A stretch of 64,000 bases of DNA from Stenotrophobium rhamnosiphilum (GTDB taxonomy: Bacteria > Pseudomonadota > Gammaproteobacteria > Nevskiales > Nevskiaceae): contig NZ_QANS01000004.1 in assembly GCF_003052265.1 (NCBI RefSeq), forward strand, positions 186,414 to 250,413, read 5' to 3'. Shown here in pieces: positions 1-8,184 of the stretch (position 1 is the stretch's first letter; each line of letters begins with the position of its first letter). The notes under the pieces were generated by a model, which was not told the DNA's origin, did no database searches, and saw only the letters and a list, made by a program, of their open reading frames with translations. Made by a program: the position numbers and the translations under genes.

Positions 1-1
1 C

Positions 2-1138
2 GAACTGGCGGATCAGATTTCCAAAGAGATTCGCCGACTGGCGCGCTGCATGCCCAACGTCAAACTCTCGGTGCTGAGCGGCGGCATTGCCAAGCGCCCA
101 CAGTTGGCATCGCTGGAATATGACCCGCATATCGTCGTCGGCATGGCCGGACGCGTGTTGGAGCACATTGAGTTGGGCACGCTCAAGCTCGATGACCTTC
201 GAGTTTTGGTGCTGGATGAAGCGGATCGCATGCTCGATTCCGACTTTGAAGACGTCAGCCGCGCGATTGTCGACAAGACGCCGCGTTCGCGCCAAACCCT
301 GTTCTTTTCTGCGACGTTCCCGGATGCCGTGCGTGGCGTGAGCCGCAAGCTGCAGAAACAGCCGGAGGAAATCTCCATCGACAACGAAGTGTCCGCATCG
401 ACTGTCGAGCAGACCTTTTTTGAAGTGGATTCCAATCGCCGTATGGATGCCTTGGCGCATCTGTTGACTCAGCATCGCCCTGAATCGGCACTGGTGTTCT
501 GCCACACCAAAAAAGACGCGCAGGAAGTTGAGTCACAACTGGCGGCGCGTGGTTATTCGGTGCTGGGCTTGCACGGCAATATCGAACAGCGCGAGCGTGA
601 TGAAGTGTTGGTGCGGTTTACCAATGGCAGCTGTCGCGTGCTTGTAGCCACTGACGTCGCTGCGCGTGGTCTCGATATTAAAGAGCTGGCCGCCGTCATC
701 AGTTATGAATTGCCAGAAGATGCCGATCTTCATGTTCATCGCGTCGGCCGTACCGGCCGTGCAGGGCGCAGTGGTTTGGCGCTGCATTTGTTCACTCCGC
801 GTGAGCGCAGCCGTTTAACCGAGATTGAACAGCGTTTGGGTATCAAAGCGCAGATTGGAAAAATCCCGATGACTGCCTTGCTGCCGGATCGTCCAGTGCA
901 GCCTTTTGCAGTGACGCTCTGTGTTGACGGCGGTCGTAGCGACAAGCTGCGTCCCGGCGATTTGCTCGGTGCTTTGACAGGTGACGTCGGCGTGATCAAA
1001 GAGGCCGTCGGAAAAATCAGCACTTTTGATACGCGCACTTATTTCGCCATTGATAAAAAGCTCGCCAAACACGTGTTGCAGCGTCTGCGTGAGTGCAAGA
1101 TCAAGGGCAAGAAATTCCGAGTACGCGAGATCGATTAA
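2..1138 (+). CDS. dbpA: ATP-dependent RNA helicase DbpA, 5' end outside window
   Basis: DEAD-box helicase that acts in assembly of the large ribosomal subunit and is targeted to 23S rRNA by its C-terminal domain (family knowledge). The reading frame is open to the window edge, so 378 C-terminal residues are visible and the Q-motif and Walker A are missing. Seen in order: the end of motif Ia (ELADQ), DEAD box (VLDEADRM), SAT, motif V (ATDVAARGLD) and motif VI (HRVGRTGRAG). These are followed by about 75 residues of the DbpA-type RNA-binding domain, rich in Lys/Arg and ending KKFRVREID. That tail separates DbpA from RhlE, SrmB and other paralogues. It stands alone; the next gene starts 116 bp downstream. 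Confidence 0.95.
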   Translation, partial: ELADQISKEIRRLARCMPNVKLSVLSGGIAKRPQLASLEYDPHIVVGMAGRVLEHIELGTLKLDDLRVLVLDEADRMLDSDFEDVSRAIVDKTPRSRQTLFFSATFPDAVRGVSRKLQKQPEEISIDNEVSASTVEQTFFEVDSNRRMDALAHLLTQHRPESALVFCHTKKDAQEVESQLAARGYSVLGLHGNIEQRERDEVLVRFTNGSCRVLVATDVAARGLDIKELAAVISYELPEDADLHVHRVGRTGRAGRSGLALHLFTPRERSRLTEIEQRLGIKAQIGKIPMTALLPDRPVQPFAVTLCVDGGRSDKLRPGDLLGALTGDVGVIKEAVGKISTFDTRTYFAIDKKLAKHVLQRLRECKIKGKKFRVREID

Positions 1139-1203
1139 GTTCGTTTGCGGGCCTTGGTGATGGGTAGGTAGGTAAAGGGTAGGGTTTGCCTTGCTCGGGT
1201 AGG

Positions 1204-1219
1204 GCATGCTTCGGCATGC
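1204..1219. other. Hairpin with UUCG loop between dbpA and the DUF1329 gene
   Basis: A perfect 6-bp stem GCATGC closed by the stable loop TTCG. No T-run follows, so it is not a classical intrinsic terminator. It lies about 35 nt before the start codon of the next gene, so it could be an mRNA 5' stabiliser or a factor-dependent terminator. The function is a guess. Confidence 0.4.
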
Positions 1220-1254
1220 TGAAAAGCTGCCGTCCTATTGCCAAGGAGTGAGAG

Positions 1255-2643
1255 ATGAGACTGCTGCGTTACGACCGTGGGTTTTCGCGTCGCAAGTTTA
1301 TGGCTGACGCAGCCAAGGGCATTTTCGGTGCCGGTGTTTTAATGCCGACATGGGAAGCAATTGCCGCCGACGGTGATGCCAGCAAGGCTTATCCCGATGA
1401 GTTGCTCTCCATCGAGGGTTACACCAAGGGTCGTATCAAGACGGGCGACTACATCACCGCCGCCAACGTCGAACTCGTGAAGGATTTGCTGGAGCCGGTG
1501 CGCTACGAGCAGATTCTGAAAATGGGCAGACGACTCAAGGTCGTCAAAACCACTAAAGACATTATGCGTTTGTCGCCTTGGGAATATCTCGAAGCGACGC
1601 TCAAGAATGCCGGCAAGGCGGGCTTTGATGCCAAGGGCAACGTTGTCAATAAAGCCGATGGCAAGCCGTGGATTGGTGGCAACCCATTTCCAAATCCTAA
1701 GACAGGCGTCGAACTGTTTGCCGCGCAGACGCTGAGTTGGGGCCGACACGACGCTTCGTTCTACGCCATGAAAATGTACAGCTCCGACGTTAACGGCGGC
1801 GGCACGGTGAAGTTCAACTATTCCGGCGGCTGGGCAGAATTGGCACCCGTTGCACGCGTCAGCATGAATCCCAAACCGTACTGGCCCGGGCATGACGACA
1901 AGCTGCGTTACCAGAGCGTGTTCTTCCTCAAGCCGCAGAATTTTCGCGGTACTTCATTTCTAAATATCTGGGACTACGACCACAGCACATTCCCTACGTT
2001 GTATGGCTATGTGCCGGAATTTCGTCGTATTCGTCAGTTCCCAACGGATCAACGCTTTGAGCCTTTGGTGCCGGGCTTGTCCTTATTCCTGTCTGACGCT
2101 TGGGCCGCAGGCGATCCTTTGTACACCTGGGGCAATTACAAAATTGTTGGACGCGGACCTTTCCTTGCTGGTCTTTCAGAAAGCTGGAATTCCGGTCACG
2201 AGAATTGGGAGCACACCACGCATGGTGGCGCTCAAGGAAAACTGTTTTGGGATGCGACGGTGGAGTTGGTTCCTGAAGCGATCATCGTGGAAGCAGAGCC
2301 AGTCAAATTTCCACGCGCGCCAGTTTCCAAGAAGCGAGTCTGGTTTGATGCACGCACGCAGGCCGTGATCGGCATGGTGACGTTTGATCGTCGCGGCGCG
2401 CCATATCGCTCATTTGACGGTGCGTACACGCTCTATGAAAACGGCAGCAAGAAAGTGATGGACGGCAAGCATCCGTACTGGAGCTGGGCGCACGTCACTT
2501 CATCGGATATTCAGACCGGCAGCGTGACGCGTCTTGAACAGGTTCGCGTGCTTGAGGGTAAGCATTTTAGCGGCGCCAATGATCCCTCGATCTATGACAA
2601 GTATCTGACGCATGTCGCCTTGATGAGCTTGGGCGCGGCATAA
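1255..2643 (+). CDS. DUF1329 domain outer-membrane lipid-associated protein
   Basis: A 462-aa exported protein of the DUF1329 family, which has a LolA-like fold and is usually found next to DUF1302 porins and RND/MMPL exporters in lipid- or steroid-degrading proteobacteria. The exact biochemical role is unknown. The N-terminus resembles a Tat signal (FSRRKFMADAAKG, about residues 10-22) followed by a short hydrophobic stretch. The body has the family's aromatic-rich segments (NIWDYDHSTFPTLYGYVPEFRR around residues 235-260). The start is supported by AAGGAGTGAGAG just upstream. It is followed after 29 bp by the exporter gene, which suggests one operon. A paralogue lies at 34.3 kb; this copy differs in its Tat-like leader. 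Confidence 0.88.
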   Translation: MRLLRYDRGFSRRKFMADAAKGIFGAGVLMPTWEAIAADGDASKAYPDELLSIEGYTKGRIKTGDYITAANVELVKDLLEPVRYEQILKMGRRLKVVKTTKDIMRLSPWEYLEATLKNAGKAGFDAKGNVVNKADGKPWIGGNPFPNPKTGVELFAAQTLSWGRHDASFYAMKMYSSDVNGGGTVKFNYSGGWAELAPVARVSMNPKPYWPGHDDKLRYQSVFFLKPQNFRGTSFLNIWDYDHSTFPTLYGYVPEFRRIRQFPTDQRFEPLVPGLSLFLSDAWAAGDPLYTWGNYKIVGRGPFLAGLSESWNSGHENWEHTTHGGAQGKLFWDATVELVPEAIIVEAEPVKFPRAPVSKKRVWFDARTQAVIGMVTFDRRGAPYRSFDGAYTLYENGSKKVMDGKHPYWSWAHVTSSDIQTGSVTRLEQVRVLEGKHFSGANDPSIYDKYLTHVALMSLGAA

Positions 2644-2672
2644 GTCTTATCAAAATAATAAAGGGATAGAAC

Positions 2673-5081
2673 TTGTACTCCTTGCGTTTACGCCTTGCTC
2701 AATGGGTGCTGGCGCACCGTGGATTTTCTTTTGCGTTTTTTATCGTCGTCACCGCATTTTTTGCTGCGGGTTTGCACAAGGTAGAACTGCGCACGATTTT
2801 TTCTGATCTGTTGCCGACAGATGATCCTTTTGTGCAGGTGTATCAGGATCATCCGAACTTTGGCAGTCCGTTGACGATGATGGTGATGATTCGCCGCACT
2901 GACGGCGATATTTTTAATACCGAAACCTTGGGCAAGGTTTGGAAATTCACCCGCGATATCGATCTGACGCCCGGCGTCGATCACGAGCAGATTCTGTCGA
3001 TCACTACGGAAAAAGCGCGTTATTCAGAGGCCACGCCTTTCGGTATCGACATGCGTCCTTTGATGTCAGATCGGCCGCCACAGACGCCAGAAGAAGTTGC
3101 GGATTTCCGCACTCGCGTGGGCAAGGCGTCTAACGTCCGCACATTCCTGATTTCACCTGACGACAAGTCGACCATCATCATGGCGACCTTTATCGAGCAG
3201 AAGGTCGACTACGGCGTCGCGTTTGAATATGTGCAGGGCTTGGTCAATCAGGCGCGTGATGGGCATCACGAGGTTTATTTAACGGGTCAACCTGCACTGA
3301 TCGGCTGGGTCTATCGCCACGAATGGGAAATGGTCGGCATCTTCGCGGTGACGATGGCGATCCTGATCCTCACGCTGACTTTGTATATGCGTAATCTGGT
3401 TGGCGTGCTGACGCCGATCATTACGAGCGCAGTCGCAGGCATTTGGGCGTTTGGCTTTGTCGGCTGGCTGAATATCTCGATTGAGCCTTTGCTGATGGTG
3501 GTGCCGCTGCTGCTGACGGCGCGTTCTTTCTCGCATAGCGTTCAATTCACTGAGCGCTTTTATGAGGTCTACGCGCAGGTCGGTGATCGTCGCAAAGCTG
3601 CTGAGATCACGATGAGCGTGATGATGGCACCCAGCGTTCTCGGCATTCTCACCGATATTCTCGGCATCATTGTGGTGGTTGCTGCGCCGATACCCGCGAT
3701 GGTGCGCCACGCCGTTTTCTGCGGCATGTGGGCGGTGTGGTTGATCCCAACGGGTGTCGTGCTGATTTCGCTGCTGCTAGCAACTTTGCCTGCGCCGAAG
3801 AATATTCATCAGCTGGTGGGCGAGGGCCGCGAAAACGGGGTGCACCGAAAATTCCAAGCCATGCTGGAAAAATTAGCGAGTCTTAGTAGTGGGCCTAAGG
3901 CGCGGTGGACGACGATTGTGGTTGTGGTGCTGTCCGCTTTAACCATCTATACCTCCTCGCAAATCAAAATCGGCAATCCGGTCGAAGGCACCAATCTGCT
4001 GTGGTACGACTCCGAGTTCAACACGGCGGTGCGAAAGATCAATGCTAATTTCCCTGGGGTAAATACCTTGGAAATTGTGTTGGAGGCCAAGAATCAGGAC
4101 AGCGAGGACTGGGTATCGCAGCGCGCTGATACCGTGATGACCGAACTAAAGTTGCAACGGCTGATGGAAGCCGGCACCGCGCCACCGCGTGCGACGTTGT
4201 CGTTTGCGGATTATTTATCAGAGGCGAATCGACTCTTTAGCGGAGGGGACCCGCGGTGGTCGCCGCTAGATCCACGTGATCGCGCGATTAGCGCAGCAGC
4301 CGTCGGCGCGATGATGGGCTCTAGCACCAAGAACTTTGGCCATGTTGTCGATGGAGGCCTGCAGAACTCCACTGTATCGCTGTGGTACGCCGACAATAAG
4401 CAAGAGACTGTCGATGCGGCCTTGGAGGCAGCGCGAAAGGCCGTCGAACAAGTGGGCGTTGATCACAAGGAGTTCATCGTTCGTCTGGGCACCGGCACCA
4501 TTGCGCTGCAAGAAGCTGTTAACCGAGTCATCAAGCGCTATCAGTGGGTTGTGATCGTTGCGGTTGATCTCTTGGTATTCATCTTGTGCAGCCTGGCTTA
4601 CCGCTCATTTGTAGCGGGAATTTTGTTGCTGATTCCGGTCAATCTGGCAAACGAAGCTTTGATTGCGGCCATGCACTTGCTCGGTGTTGGCTTAGACGTG
4701 AATTCGATGATTGTTGCTGCGATTGGTGTCGGCGTCGGTATCGACTATGGGATTTACCTGCTCTCGCGCATTTGCGAGGAGTTGCAAGGTAATGGCGGTG
4801 ATTGGCAGGCGGCAATTACCGCCTCGCTGCGCACCACCGGTAAGGCGATCATGTTCACGGCGGCCATCATGACGTTGGGGATCGTGCCTTGGTATGCGAT
4901 GTCAGGGCTGAAATTTGTTGCGGATATGGGTTTGCTGCTGATGGCGATCATGGCGATTAATATGACGCTGTCGCTCGTGGTGTTGCCCTTGCTAGTCTGG
5001 TGGGTCAAACCTTCCTTCGCCTTGCGTCACAATAGGTGGGTGGGCGAGAGTGTCGACCTCACAAAATTTTCCGCACATTAA
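2673..5081 (+). CDS. RND/MMPL superfamily exporter
   Basis: An 802-aa inner-membrane transporter with two repeated halves, each a TM helix, a large periplasmic loop and a bundle of five TM helices. A single TM is near residues 15-35, the first bundle near 220-370 and the second near 620-790. The second bundle carries the family motif GxGVGIDYGIY with the intramembrane Asp, as in HAE3/MMPL proteins that move lipids or hopanoids. The start is TTG, chosen because AAGGGA sits 7 nt upstream and the first hydrophobic segment follows at once; no in-frame ATG gives a better N-terminus. Placed between DUF1329 and a MazG-like gene in one transcript, it probably exports or relocates a hydrophobic substrate; the substrate is not known. 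Confidence 0.9.
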   Translation: MYSLRLRLAQWVLAHRGFSFAFFIVVTAFFAAGLHKVELRTIFSDLLPTDDPFVQVYQDHPNFGSPLTMMVMIRRTDGDIFNTETLGKVWKFTRDIDLTPGVDHEQILSITTEKARYSEATPFGIDMRPLMSDRPPQTPEEVADFRTRVGKASNVRTFLISPDDKSTIIMATFIEQKVDYGVAFEYVQGLVNQARDGHHEVYLTGQPALIGWVYRHEWEMVGIFAVTMAILILTLTLYMRNLVGVLTPIITSAVAGIWAFGFVGWLNISIEPLLMVVPLLLTARSFSHSVQFTERFYEVYAQVGDRRKAAEITMSVMMAPSVLGILTDILGIIVVVAAPIPAMVRHAVFCGMWAVWLIPTGVVLISLLLATLPAPKNIHQLVGEGRENGVHRKFQAMLEKLASLSSGPKARWTTIVVVVLSALTIYTSSQIKIGNPVEGTNLLWYDSEFNTAVRKINANFPGVNTLEIVLEAKNQDSEDWVSQRADTVMTELKLQRLMEAGTAPPRATLSFADYLSEANRLFSGGDPRWSPLDPRDRAISAAAVGAMMGSSTKNFGHVVDGGLQNSTVSLWYADNKQETVDAALEAARKAVEQVGVDHKEFIVRLGTGTIALQEAVNRVIKRYQWVVIVAVDLLVFILCSLAYRSFVAGILLLIPVNLANEALIAAMHLLGVGLDVNSMIVAAIGVGVGIDYGIYLLSRICEELQGNGGDWQAAITASLRTTGKAIMFTAAIMTLGIVPWYAMSGLKFVADMGLLLMAIMAINMTLSLVVLPLLVWWVKPSFALRHNRWVGESVDLTKFSAH

Positions 5082-5096
5082 ATAGGGAGTGCTTTC

Positions 5097-5525
5097 TTGA
5101 GTCCGTCTTTCGCAGCGCGTATCGCGCAAATGAATGCCATGTACCGTCTGCCGCAGAACGCAGCGCCAACGATTCCTGCTGATGTGGCGGATCGTCTGAA
5201 GAAGTTCAAGGCGACCTTGTCGGATGAAGTCAGCGAGATTGATGAGATCGTCGCTTCTGCAGAAGCGGGTGCATCTCAGTTGGATATCGCCGTGGCGATT
5301 GCCGATTTGTTGGGCGACGTCATCGTCTATTGCCGCTCTGAGGCGCTGAAGTACGGTCTGCCACTGGAAGATGTTCTTGGGCTGATCATGGACAGCAACG
5401 AGAGCAAGCTGGGCGCTGATGGCAACCCCATCTACGACGCCAACGGCAAATTCCTCAAGGGCCCTAACTATTGGAAGCCTGAGCCCAAGATTCGCGAGTT
5501 GCTGCAAAAGCTGCAAACACCTTAA
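5097..5525 (+). CDS. MazG-like / PRA-PH superfamily protein
   Basis: A 142-aa cytoplasmic protein. The middle and C-terminus, including EIDEIVASA, VAIADLLGDVIVY and ALKYGLPLEDVLGLIMDSNESK, match the all-alpha NTP pyrophosphohydrolase fold, with Glu/Asp residues placed to bind metal. Such proteins hydrolyse nucleotide or modified-nucleotide triphosphates; the substrate here is unknown. The start is TTG with GGGAG 8 nt upstream. It lies 15 bp after the RND gene and is followed by a strong terminator, so it is the last gene of the DUF1329-RND operon. Confidence 0.7.
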   Translation: MSPSFAARIAQMNAMYRLPQNAAPTIPADVADRLKKFKATLSDEVSEIDEIVASAEAGASQLDIAVAIADLLGDVIVYCRSEALKYGLPLEDVLGLIMDSNESKLGADGNPIYDANGKFLKGPNYWKPEPKIRELLQKLQTP

Positions 5526-5546
5526 GCAGAACTGATTGGTGATAAC

Positions 5547-5581
5547 GGAGCGGATGGATCATTTCTATCCGCTCCTTTTTT
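5547..5581 (+). terminator. Rho-independent terminator of the DUF1329-RND-MazG operon
   Basis: Perfect 9-bp stem GGAGCGGAT / ATCCGCTCC with an 11-nt loop, followed directly by TTTTTTT. It begins 21 bp after the stop codon at 5525. Confidence 0.9.
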
Positions 5582-5916
5582 ATGTGCGCTTCAAGTTGAT
5601 GCGTACAGCATCAATTTTCGTCACTGGTTCACTTTTACTACAAGCCGTGCGTATTAAAAGCTTTGAGAGTCGGCTTGAACCTCATTCAAGTACTAAATCT
5701 CCTGCGTAAACCTAGTCTTTCCTGCTTCTAGTTGATGGCCGTTTGAACGATCTCGCTGCTGGTTTATCCACAGTGCAGAGGGTGCCTTTAACGATTGTGA
5801 CGCATACCTCACTTCCCAATACTTCGCCGCATTAATTCTGTGGCTAGCTCAATTCCATATCACAGCAAATATGGATTTTGCTTAGCTTACCGGTTAGGCC
5901 GATGTGCTGAGGATTT
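5582..5916. other. Intergenic region, no gene recognised
   Basis: About 335 bp between the terminator and the next lipoprotein gene. No reading frame with coding character, no RNA fold and no repeat was recognised. It presumably holds the promoter of the downstream gene, but I cannot place one with confidence. Confidence 0.5.
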
Positions 5917-7092
5917 GTGGTCAAACACAAGCATAAAATTTTGCGTGCGGATAAAGCTTGGCGCGTTGCCAATCTTGCACTGAGAGGGCTGACGCTAGCG
6001 TTTGCGTTGCTGCTCTGTGCCTGCAGCGAAACCGATGCCGACCGCTCGCCAGCGGCCGTAATGGCAAAGAATCTTGGTCGACCTGAACGATTGCTAATAG
6101 GTTTGGGCACCACCGATATTCGCGATATCAAGGCGCAGAAACTGAGCTTGGATATTCTTGATCAGTATCTGGTTGGCGTAGGCAAATCATCTTGGCCGTA
6201 CTGGAATAGCCCGCGAGGCGATTACATCCGCATATTCACCGATCAGGCGGACTCGATCGGTGCTGTGCCGATGTTTACGCTTTATCAGATGGCTAGTAAT
6301 GGCGACGGAAATCTATCCGGATTAAGCGATCGCACATTCATGAAGGAATACTGGGACAACGTCACGTTGTTGTTCATTAAGCTGGGGCAATACGACAAAC
6401 CAGTGATCGTTAATCTAGAGCCAGACTTTTGGGGTTATGCGCAAAAGGAGTCTCCTAATGGCGATCCAACAGCGCTGGCGGCTTGGGTTTCGATCAATCC
6501 AGAATGCGCAGATTTGCCAGATAACGTTGCCGGAATCGCCGCTTGCCATCTGCGTAGTGCGCGTAAATATGCACCCCGTGCATTGCTGGGATTTCCGGTA
6601 TCTGACTGGGGCGGGCGCACTCCAGAAGACGTCACGCAATTTATGAAGCGTCTTGGCGCTGATCAAGCGGATCTGATTGTTTTTCCGTCTTTGGATCGCG
6701 ATGCCGGTTGCTTCGAGCAAGTGCCACAGCCTGAAGGTTGCGAGCGCGCGGGCAGCGGTTGGTATTGGGATGAATCCAATATCACGAGTCCCAATTTCCG
6801 AGATTACCTAGGCGTTGTGCAGTCTTATCACGAGGCGATGAATGGTTTGCCCGTGCTCTGGTGGCAGACGCCGCTGGGTGTTCCGTCTGATATTCCGGGT
6901 GGGCAGCCCGGGCAATATCGCGACAATCGCGCGCGCTATTTTCTGACTCACCCAGAGGAATTGATCGCTGCGGGTGGTGTTGGCGTCGTGTTTAGCGCAG
7001 GCAAAACGGGGCAAACTGACATCACAACTGATGGTGGACAGTTCCGAATTTTGTCGCGTCAATACTTAGATTCCCCAGCTACGCTGCGGTAA
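5917..7092 (+). CDS. Unknown lipoprotein, possible glycosidase-like barrel
   Basis: A 391-aa protein with a GTG start and a lipoprotein signal: hydrophobic run LALRGLTLAFALLL then LCACS, so the mature protein would start at Cys36. I do not recognise a named family. The mature part has features of a sugar-active TIM-barrel: VIVNLEPDFWGY (around residue 165) with a candidate acidic residue, LLGFPVSDWGG, and VLWWQTPLGVPSD near the end. Many Trp and Asp residues fit a carbohydrate-binding cleft. It stands alone between long intergenic regions. The glycosidase idea is inference from motif style only. Confidence 0.65.
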   Translation: MVKHKHKILRADKAWRVANLALRGLTLAFALLLCACSETDADRSPAAVMAKNLGRPERLLIGLGTTDIRDIKAQKLSLDILDQYLVGVGKSSWPYWNSPRGDYIRIFTDQADSIGAVPMFTLYQMASNGDGNLSGLSDRTFMKEYWDNVTLLFIKLGQYDKPVIVNLEPDFWGYAQKESPNGDPTALAAWVSINPECADLPDNVAGIAACHLRSARKYAPRALLGFPVSDWGGRTPEDVTQFMKRLGADQADLIVFPSLDRDAGCFEQVPQPEGCERAGSGWYWDESNITSPNFRDYLGVVQSYHEAMNGLPVLWWQTPLGVPSDIPGGQPGQYRDNRARYFLTHPEELIAAGGVGVVFSAGKTGQTDITTDGGQFRILSRQYLDSPATLR

Positions 7093-7249
7093 AAAGCGTA
7101 AATCCTCTAGGTAGCCTTAGCCTTGATTGCAAGTTTTGTCCAGCTTAAAGACGTTTTTCACTTCTAAAATAAAGTTTGCAACGACAGCCTCACTTCGCGT
7201 TAGGATAGAGGTGTCCATATGGGCGCTTATCTACGTGGGGGAACGCATC

Positions 7250-7690
7250 ATGGCGAAAGCCGGCAAGAAGAAGCCAGCAGCTAAGAAAGCTGTTGCAAAG
7301 AAGAAACCAGCAGCGAAGAAAGCTGTTGCCAAGAAGGCTGCTCCGAAGAAAGCAGCTGCTAAAAAAGCTGCTCCTAAGAAAGCTGTTGCTAAGAAAGCCG
7401 CTCCTAAAAAAGCTGCTCCTAAGAAAGCAAAAGCTAAGCGTAAGCCTAGTGCTGCGCTGATGAAGCCAATGACTCCGAGTGCAACCCTGGCTGAAGTAGT
7501 AGGCGCTAAGCCTATTCCTCGTGGCCAGATCACGAAGAATCTGTGGGCTTACATCAAGAAGAATGGTCTGCAGGATCAGAAGAACAGACGCCAGATCAAC
7601 GCTGATGACAAGCTGAAGAAAATCTTTGGCGGCAAAGCTAGCGTCAACATGTTTGAAATGACCAAACTGGTCAGCAAGCACATTAGCTAA
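7250..7690 (+). CDS. Histone H1-like tail fused to a SWIB/MDM2 domain
   Basis: A 146-aa protein in two parts. Residues 2-65 are almost only Lys, Ala and Pro in repeats such as KKAAPKKA, like the tail of histone H1 and bacterial AlgP/HC1-type proteins. Residues 70-146 form a complete SWIB domain (LAEVVGAKPIPRGQITKNLWAYIKKN ... INADDKLKKIF). Likely role: nucleoid-associated DNA-binding protein. The start at 7250 is chosen over the upstream in-frame ATG at 7127 because GTGGGGGA sits 7 nt before it and the extra 41 residues look non-coding. Two hairpins, the second with a run of eight T, follow the gene. Confidence 0.88.
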   Translation: MAKAGKKKPAAKKAVAKKKPAAKKAVAKKAAPKKAAAKKAAPKKAVAKKAAPKKAAPKKAKAKRKPSAALMKPMTPSATLAEVVGAKPIPRGQITKNLWAYIKKNGLQDQKNRRQINADDKLKKIFGGKASVNMFEMTKLVSKHIS

Positions 7691-7704
7691 GCTAAGCATG
7701 TCCC

Positions 7705-7740
7705 AACACTGCGGCGCAGGTTTTCTGCGCCGCTAGTGTT
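7705..7740 (+). terminator. GC-rich hairpin after the SWIB gene
   Basis: Stem GCGGCGCAG / CTGCGCCGC, extended by AACACT / AGTGTT with a one-base bulge, loop GTTTT-like. Only a short T-run follows. It is 14 bp after the stop, so it is probably the first of two tandem terminators. Confidence 0.65.
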
Positions 7741-7770
7741 TAATTCTGAGGCGAGGTTTGCTGATGAATC

Positions 7771-7796
7771 AAAGCCCGCTCCGCGGGCTTTTTTTT
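7771..7796 (+). terminator. Rho-independent terminator
   Basis: Stem AAGCCCGC / GCGGGCTT with a 3-nt loop, followed by an uninterrupted run of T ending at 7796. Second terminator after the SWIB gene. The dispersed repeat described next begins at the first base after the T-run. Confidence 0.9.
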
Positions 7797-7853
7797 ATGT
7801 ACAGGAAGTACGGTACCTCCGCGGGCGCACGGATGCGCAGGAGCGGAGGTGTT
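7797..7853 (+). repeat. 57-bp dispersed palindromic repeat, copy 1
   Basis: The same 57 bp occurs in inverted orientation at 34179-34235 with two mismatches by my reading. Internally palindromic: ACCTCCGC / GCGGAGGT around a GCGCAC/GTGC-like core, plus GTACAGGA-GTAC at the outer edge. Both copies start immediately after the T-run of an intrinsic terminator. Not a recognised IS end. Confidence 0.8.
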
Positions 7854-7952
7854 CGTGCAGAGATGCTATCTCTTAATGGCAACGCGCAGGAGCGTAGGCG
7901 TTCGCGCAGAGACGCCATCTCTTAAAGGAAGTACTTGTGCAGAGATGCTCTC
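7835..7952. repeat. Imperfect tandem repeats following the dispersed repeat
   Basis: Two 45-bp units at 7835-7879 and 7884-7928 share the pattern GCGCAGGAGCG.AGG.GTTCG.GCAGAGA.GC.ATCTCTTAA.GG, and a third partial unit lies at about 7936-7952. Each unit contains a small GAGAT/ATCTC hairpin. The first unit overlaps the right arm of the 57-bp dispersed repeat. The rest of the gap, to 8184, shows nothing I can name. Confidence 0.65.
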
Positions 7953-8184
7953 ATCCAAAGACACATTCGCAGAATCAAGATTGTTCAGCCCGAGATGCAA
8001 TATCTCAAGAGCTTCTGAAGCTCCACATCCCAAGCGGCATTCTCCCCACAGTCACCCCACGCTGTCGCTAGAGTCATTGAGCTCTGATCCAGACGTTCTA
8101 CGATGGCGCCACATCGAGAAATACATTGTAAACTGACACAATCGTTAAAGAGATTCTGTCGATCAGAACAGCTTGAGGAGTGAC

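Noticed and set aside
7190-7699. 169-aa Phe/Leu/Ser-rich frame opposite the SWIB gene
   Set aside because: Produced by reading Lys/Ala repeats on the reverse strand; not a membrane protein gene.
7835-7952. CRISPR array
   Set aside because: Only two full units, imperfect, nearly contiguous, no spacers of constant length and no cas genes.
7849-8136. 95-aa frame across the tandem repeats
   Set aside because: Lies in repeat DNA, lacks a start signal and has no coding character.
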